From Lacinutrix venerupis (GTDB taxonomy: Bacteria > Bacteroidota > Bacteroidia > Flavobacteriales > Flavobacteriaceae): 64,000 nt of DNA. The stretch covers positions 372,001 to 436,000 of the forward strand of contig NZ_RCCH01000001.1 of the NCBI RefSeq assembly GCF_003663945.1. Direction: 5' to 3'. The notes beneath the pieces were generated by a model. The model worked only from the letters and a program-made list of their open reading frames with translations, was not told the DNA's origin and did not search any database. Numbering within the stretch: position 1 is the stretch's first letter; every line of letters begins with the position of its first letter. The translations under genes and the position numbers were made by a program. This document shows, one piece after another, positions 61,369 through 64,000 of this stretch.

Positions 61369-62967
61369 TTAGTTAAATTTAGTTTCTTTAAACATTTTAT
61401 TGATATAATCTACAAGAGAAGCACTACTAGTAATAGCATCTATTTTTTTAGTAATTCTATACCTTTTACTTTCTACTGCTCTTATTGAGGTATTTAAAAA
61501 AACTGCAATTTCTTTATTTTTAAAACCAGTAAAAAGATAATAACAAATTATTTGTTCAGAAGAATTTAACTCTGGATGTAGAGCATTTATTTTTGAGAAA
61601 AAAGGAACATTTAAATCGTTAATTAATGCTAAATGACTTTCTCCTTTCGCCAAAATAGTTGAGGAGTTATGATGAATATTTTTATAAAGATCTTTTATTC
61701 TATTTTTTTGTTCTAAATCATTACTTAAAACTGCTATTTTTTTCACTTCTTTTTTAACTTCAGAAATATAATCCTCTAAACCATATAATTTAACTTGTAG
61801 TTTTTCATGATTCTTTTTTAAGAACACATATTCTTTATCTCGTTTATTAAACTCTTTAAATGATTGTTTTATTTTTTTATACCGAATAATTATAAATAGA
61901 ATTAAAAAGAGTAAAATTATTAAAGCAATAATAAAAAGATACCTATTTAAACGTTTTTTGTTACTTTCTTTAAGTAAAAGGTTTTCAGAGTGTATTAACT
62001 CATTATTAATTTGAAGATTTGCATCTAAAACTTTAGATATTTGCAAAACTTCAAAATTTCGTAGCGAATCATTAAAAGTATTTCTGGCATCAATATTTTT
62101 AATACGATCATAATAATCAAAACTTAATCTAAAATATTTTCGAGTATCATAATCATTCATTGCGCCACGTAAGGACCCAAATTTTTGTAAATAAACTCCT
62201 AAAGAATCATTATTATTATTTTTTAAATAAAAACTTGCAATAGTGCCATACAATGTTACTTCATGCTTATTATATAGTGATTTTGGTATGGTTTTATTCT
62301 TTTTTAATTTTTTTAAACGATTAAAGTATTTGTGGGCATTATTTATATCTCCTAAATTAGTATAATTAGTGGTTAACATAAATAATGCATACATATGGTA
62401 ATATGCATCGTCTTTAATACTTTTATAGTAATCTAAATCTTTAAATATTATGGCGTTGCTTTTTTTGTAATTTTCATTATTTAAAGCCATATAAGCAGGC
62501 ATTTGTTTTACTTCAGCTAAACCATTTTTATTGTTTGAAAGCAAATAATATTTCTCTGCTTCTTTTAAATACCTTAATGCCAAAACAGAATCTTGTTTTA
62601 CCAAATGAATATTATAAAAAAGCTCTAAACTACTCATTCCTGCAACATCATAATTTTCTTCAATTTTAGCATATTTTAATGCCTGCATAAAATTTTGAAA
62701 TACAAGTGTTTGCTCATCGAAATCATCATTTATAATACCATTTAGCTGATAATATTCAGCCAATCGACCTTCAATATTTTTATCAACTGGTTTAGGAATG
62801 GAGTCTAAATATATTTTTGCTAATTTTTTGTTTTCATCTATATGATTAGCTGCAGAGTCAATAAATTTTACAAACTCAATTTTATTAGTTTGTGCAAGTA
62901 AGCTACTAAAAAAACTTAAGGAAAATAAGAGAGAAAAAAAAGCACCTTTTAAGTAGTTATTATACAT
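61369..62967 (-). CDS. Membrane-anchored TPR sensor with LuxR-type HTH domain
   Basis: A 532-residue protein. An N-terminal signal peptide (to about residue 25) is followed by a periplasmic helical region of TPR-like repeats (about 30-330), one membrane helix (about 338-358, FIIALIILLFLILFII), a coiled coil (about 370-420) and a cytoplasmic LuxR-type HTH: SSEQIICYYLFTGFKNKEIA and SIRAVESKRYRITKK. This one-component layout is common in Bacteroidetes. It would sense an outside signal and bind DNA at the membrane. It lies upstream of the BNR protein gene, which it may control. Confidence 0.85.
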   Translation of the reverse strand: MYNNYLKGAFFSLLFSLSFFSSLLAQTNKIEFVKFIDSAANHIDENKKLAKIYLDSIPKPVDKNIEGRLAEYYQLNGIINDDFDEQTLVFQNFMQALKYAKIEENYDVAGMSSLELFYNIHLVKQDSVLALRYLKEAEKYYLLSNNKNGLAEVKQMPAYMALNNENYKKSNAIIFKDLDYYKSIKDDAYYHMYALFMLTTNYTNLGDINNAHKYFNRLKKLKKNKTIPKSLYNKHEVTLYGTIASFYLKNNNNDSLGVYLQKFGSLRGAMNDYDTRKYFRLSFDYYDRIKNIDARNTFNDSLRNFEVLQISKVLDANLQINNELIHSENLLLKESNKKRLNRYLFIIALIILLFLILFIIIRYKKIKQSFKEFNKRDKEYVFLKKNHEKLQVKLYGLEDYISEVKKEVKKIAVLSNDLEQKNRIKDLYKNIHHNSSTILAKGESHLALINDLNVPFFSKINALHPELNSSEQIICYYLFTGFKNKEIAVFLNTSIRAVESKRYRITKKIDAITSSASLVDYINKMFKETKFN

Positions 62968-62992
62968 TTTAAAACTTTATTTAAAAAAAGTG

Positions 62993-63000
62993 TAAATGTA
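62993..63000 (-). promoter_or_regulatory. -7 promoter element TACATTTA (minus strand)
   Basis: On the minus strand TACATTTA fits the TANNTTTG class except for its last base and lies 25 bases upstream of the TPR/LuxR gene. Confidence 0.4.
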
Positions 63001-63065
63001 AAAATAATAAGATGATTTTTCCTATTAAATAGTTGTATTGAAAAATAATTTACATGTATTTTTCT

Positions 63066-63512
63066 TTATAAATCTAGCAAGCTCCTGTGATAATTAATTT
63101 GCCCTAAATGATAACTTAAATGCATTGCTAAATGGATTAAAAAGAATTCAACAGTCATTGTATCTTCATGAGTACGACGTTTATATTCTTTATTTAAATC
63201 TTCAGTAGTCAATTTTTCTAAAGTAGCTTCTATTACTTGTTTAACGTTTTCAATTTGAAGCATTAAATCTATTTTCGAAACGTTTTTTAATGAGAATTCT
63301 AATTCACGCTGTCTCACATAGCCAGTGTTTCCTAATTCTGCTCCAATAAAATGATTAAGATTTCCTACAATATGCAAACATAAATTACCGGCACAATTGG
63401 GAGTCATTTCTGTTGTTAACCATAAATTAGTTTCATTTTTATAAAGATTTATTTCATTTTTTAATTTATTTAATTCTCTTTTATAAAGTTTAATTAAGGT
63501 ATCTGTAAGCAT
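63066..63512 (-). CDS. DinB-family protein (DUF1572-like)
   Basis: A 148-residue four-helix-bundle protein. The conserved metal histidines of the DinB-like fold appear in NLCLHIVGNLNHFIG and in HLAMHLSYHLGQINYHR. The family includes DNA-damage-induced DinB of Bacillus and thiol S-transferases; the particular activity is unknown. It starts at ATG 63512, divergent from the MFS gene, and the gap of 68 bases holds the promoters of both. Confidence 0.82.
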   Translation of the reverse strand: MLTDTLIKLYKRELNKLKNEINLYKNETNLWLTTEMTPNCAGNLCLHIVGNLNHFIGAELGNTGYVRQRELEFSLKNVSKIDLMLQIENVKQVIEATLEKLTTEDLNKEYKRRTHEDTMTVEFFLIHLAMHLSYHLGQINYHRSLLDL

Positions 63513-63568
63513 TTATAATTTATATTAGTATTAACTTTTTTCCGAGTAAAAATAGTTAATATTTGGCG

Positions 63569-63576
63569 TACTTTTG
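63569..63576 (+). promoter_or_regulatory. -7 promoter element TACTTTTG, four bases before ATG
   Basis: The sequence TACTTTTG-CACG-ATG places an exact TANNTTTG match just before the MFS start, so the mRNA would be leaderless or nearly so, as with rlmD. Confidence 0.5.
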
Positions 63577-63580
63577 CACG

Positions 63581-64000
63581 ATGAAAGAAAACCAACCTGT
63601 AAAACTAAGTTTTGTTGCTTTAATGGCTTCTTTAATGGCTATAGTTGCCTTAGCTATTGATGCTATATTGCCTGCAATTTCTACAATTACTTCAGACATT
63701 AATAGTGTAGATGCAAATGATGGTAAACAATTAATTACCATGATATTTTTAGGACTAGGTTTTGGGCAACTAGTTTTTGGACCACTATCTGATAGTTTTG
63801 GAAGAAAGCCTATTGTTTACATTGGTTTTTCAATTTTTGTTATCGCTAGTTTAATTTGTGTTGTATCTCCATCCATGGAACTTATGATAATTGGTAGAGT
63901 TTTACAAGGTATTGGTTTAGCTGCACCAAGAACAATTGCTATTACAATAATTAGAGATACATATAAAGGCGATTTTATGGCAAAAATAATGTCTTTTATT
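63581..64000 (+). CDS. Bcr/CflA-family MFS efflux transporter (partial, 3' end outside)
   Basis: The first 140 residues of a 12-helix major facilitator protein. MKENQPVKLSFVALMASL leads into helix 1 (VALAIDAILPAIS), and loop 2-3 has the MFS motif A variant GPLSDSFGRKP (about residues 66-76). RVLQGIGLAAPRT near residue 107 is motif B-like and is typical of the Bcr/CflA drug-resistance subfamily. The window ends inside helix 5 or so. ATG 63581 is preceded closely by a -7 element. Confidence 0.85.
   Translation, partial: MKENQPVKLSFVALMASLMAIVALAIDAILPAISTITSDINSVDANDGKQLITMIFLGLGFGQLVFGPLSDSFGRKPIVYIGFSIFVIASLICVVSPSMELMIIGRVLQGIGLAAPRTIAITIIRDTYKGDFMAKIMSFI

Noticed and set aside
1-64000. Insertion sequences, phage genes, integrases, CRISPR arrays, toxin-antitoxin operons
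   Set aside because: I found no transposase or integrase frame, no regular direct repeats with spacers and no clear toxin family. The XRE/membrane pair at 19569-20232 does not have toxin features.

Overview
The window is AT-rich chromosomal DNA from a member of the Bacteroidetes, very probably a marine Flavobacteriaceae. The support is direct: secreted proteins with type IX secretion (T9SS) C-terminal tails, families largely confined to flavobacteria (DUF4159, DUF4294, DUF6452/DUF6048, a Lacal_2735-type small protein), TANNTTTG-type -7 promoter elements, weak or absent Shine-Dalgarno sites and frequent TTG starts. I see no transposase, phage gene, CRISPR array or rRNA. The genus cannot be fixed from the sequence alone.

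Layout. 1-3.1 kb: the end of a DUF4159 gene, a SpoU/TrmH RNA methyltransferase, an AI-2E-type membrane protein and a THUMP-like methyltransferase. 3.1-9.4 kb (minus): a small envelope protein, then the ligase-associated DNA damage response cluster (MBL exonuclease, ATP-dependent ligase, Lhr-type helicase, PdeM-type phosphoesterase). 9.5-10.0 kb (minus): a Ser-Pro-Arg tRNA array with a consensus promoter and a 53-residue basic protein. 10-19.3 kb: a PgpH-type HD phosphohydrolase, thiolase, NlpC/P60 peptidase, and an operon of PIG-L deacetylase, a 35-residue membrane protein, a sodium:solute symporter and MarC. 19.5-21.1 kb: a membrane protein/XRE regulator pair and a DUF2911 protein.

21.3-32.8 kb is the most distinctive part, a light and oxidative-damage island entirely on the plus strand. 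It holds a TetR-like regulator, an ABC1/UbiB kinase, a flavin reductase, a DUF2867 SDR protein, a DUF2256 zinc-ribbon protein, a DASH cryptochrome, an iron-sulfur photolyase of the PhrB/CryB type, a conserved hypothetical, a DUF2805 protein, an SDR-like protein without the catalytic tyrosine, a Lacal_2735 protein, TspO, SRPBCC, a class I photolyase and a SnoaL-like protein. The two transcription units (starting at about 21.37 and 28.50 kb) carry the same dyad operator, TGTTTAACTT-N10-AAGTTAAACA, at the same distance from a -7 box. This points to one shared regulator, possibly the TetR-like protein.

32.9-47.6 kb: an NAD-dependent reductase, an alpha/beta hydrolase with a cysteine desulfurase, an Asp-rich lipoprotein, an Smr-domain protein, a T9SS cargo protein, a CD225/DUF2752 pair, ornithine aminotransferase, an rlmD-DUF6452-DUF6048 operon, and an acyltransferase/phosphoethanolamine-transferase pair. 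47.6-64 kb: divergent RNA and small-molecule methyltransferases with face-to-face promoters, a ZIP transporter, DUF4268, a hemolysin III homologue, DUF4294 divergent from an M42 peptidase, NUDIX, PrsW, a second MarC, an ABC exporter, a large BNR-repeat T9SS protein beside a TPR/LuxR regulator, DinB, and the start of a Bcr/CflA-type MFS gene cut by the window end.

Every stretch longer than about 300 bases contains a gene. Promoter and terminator calls are pattern matches only.
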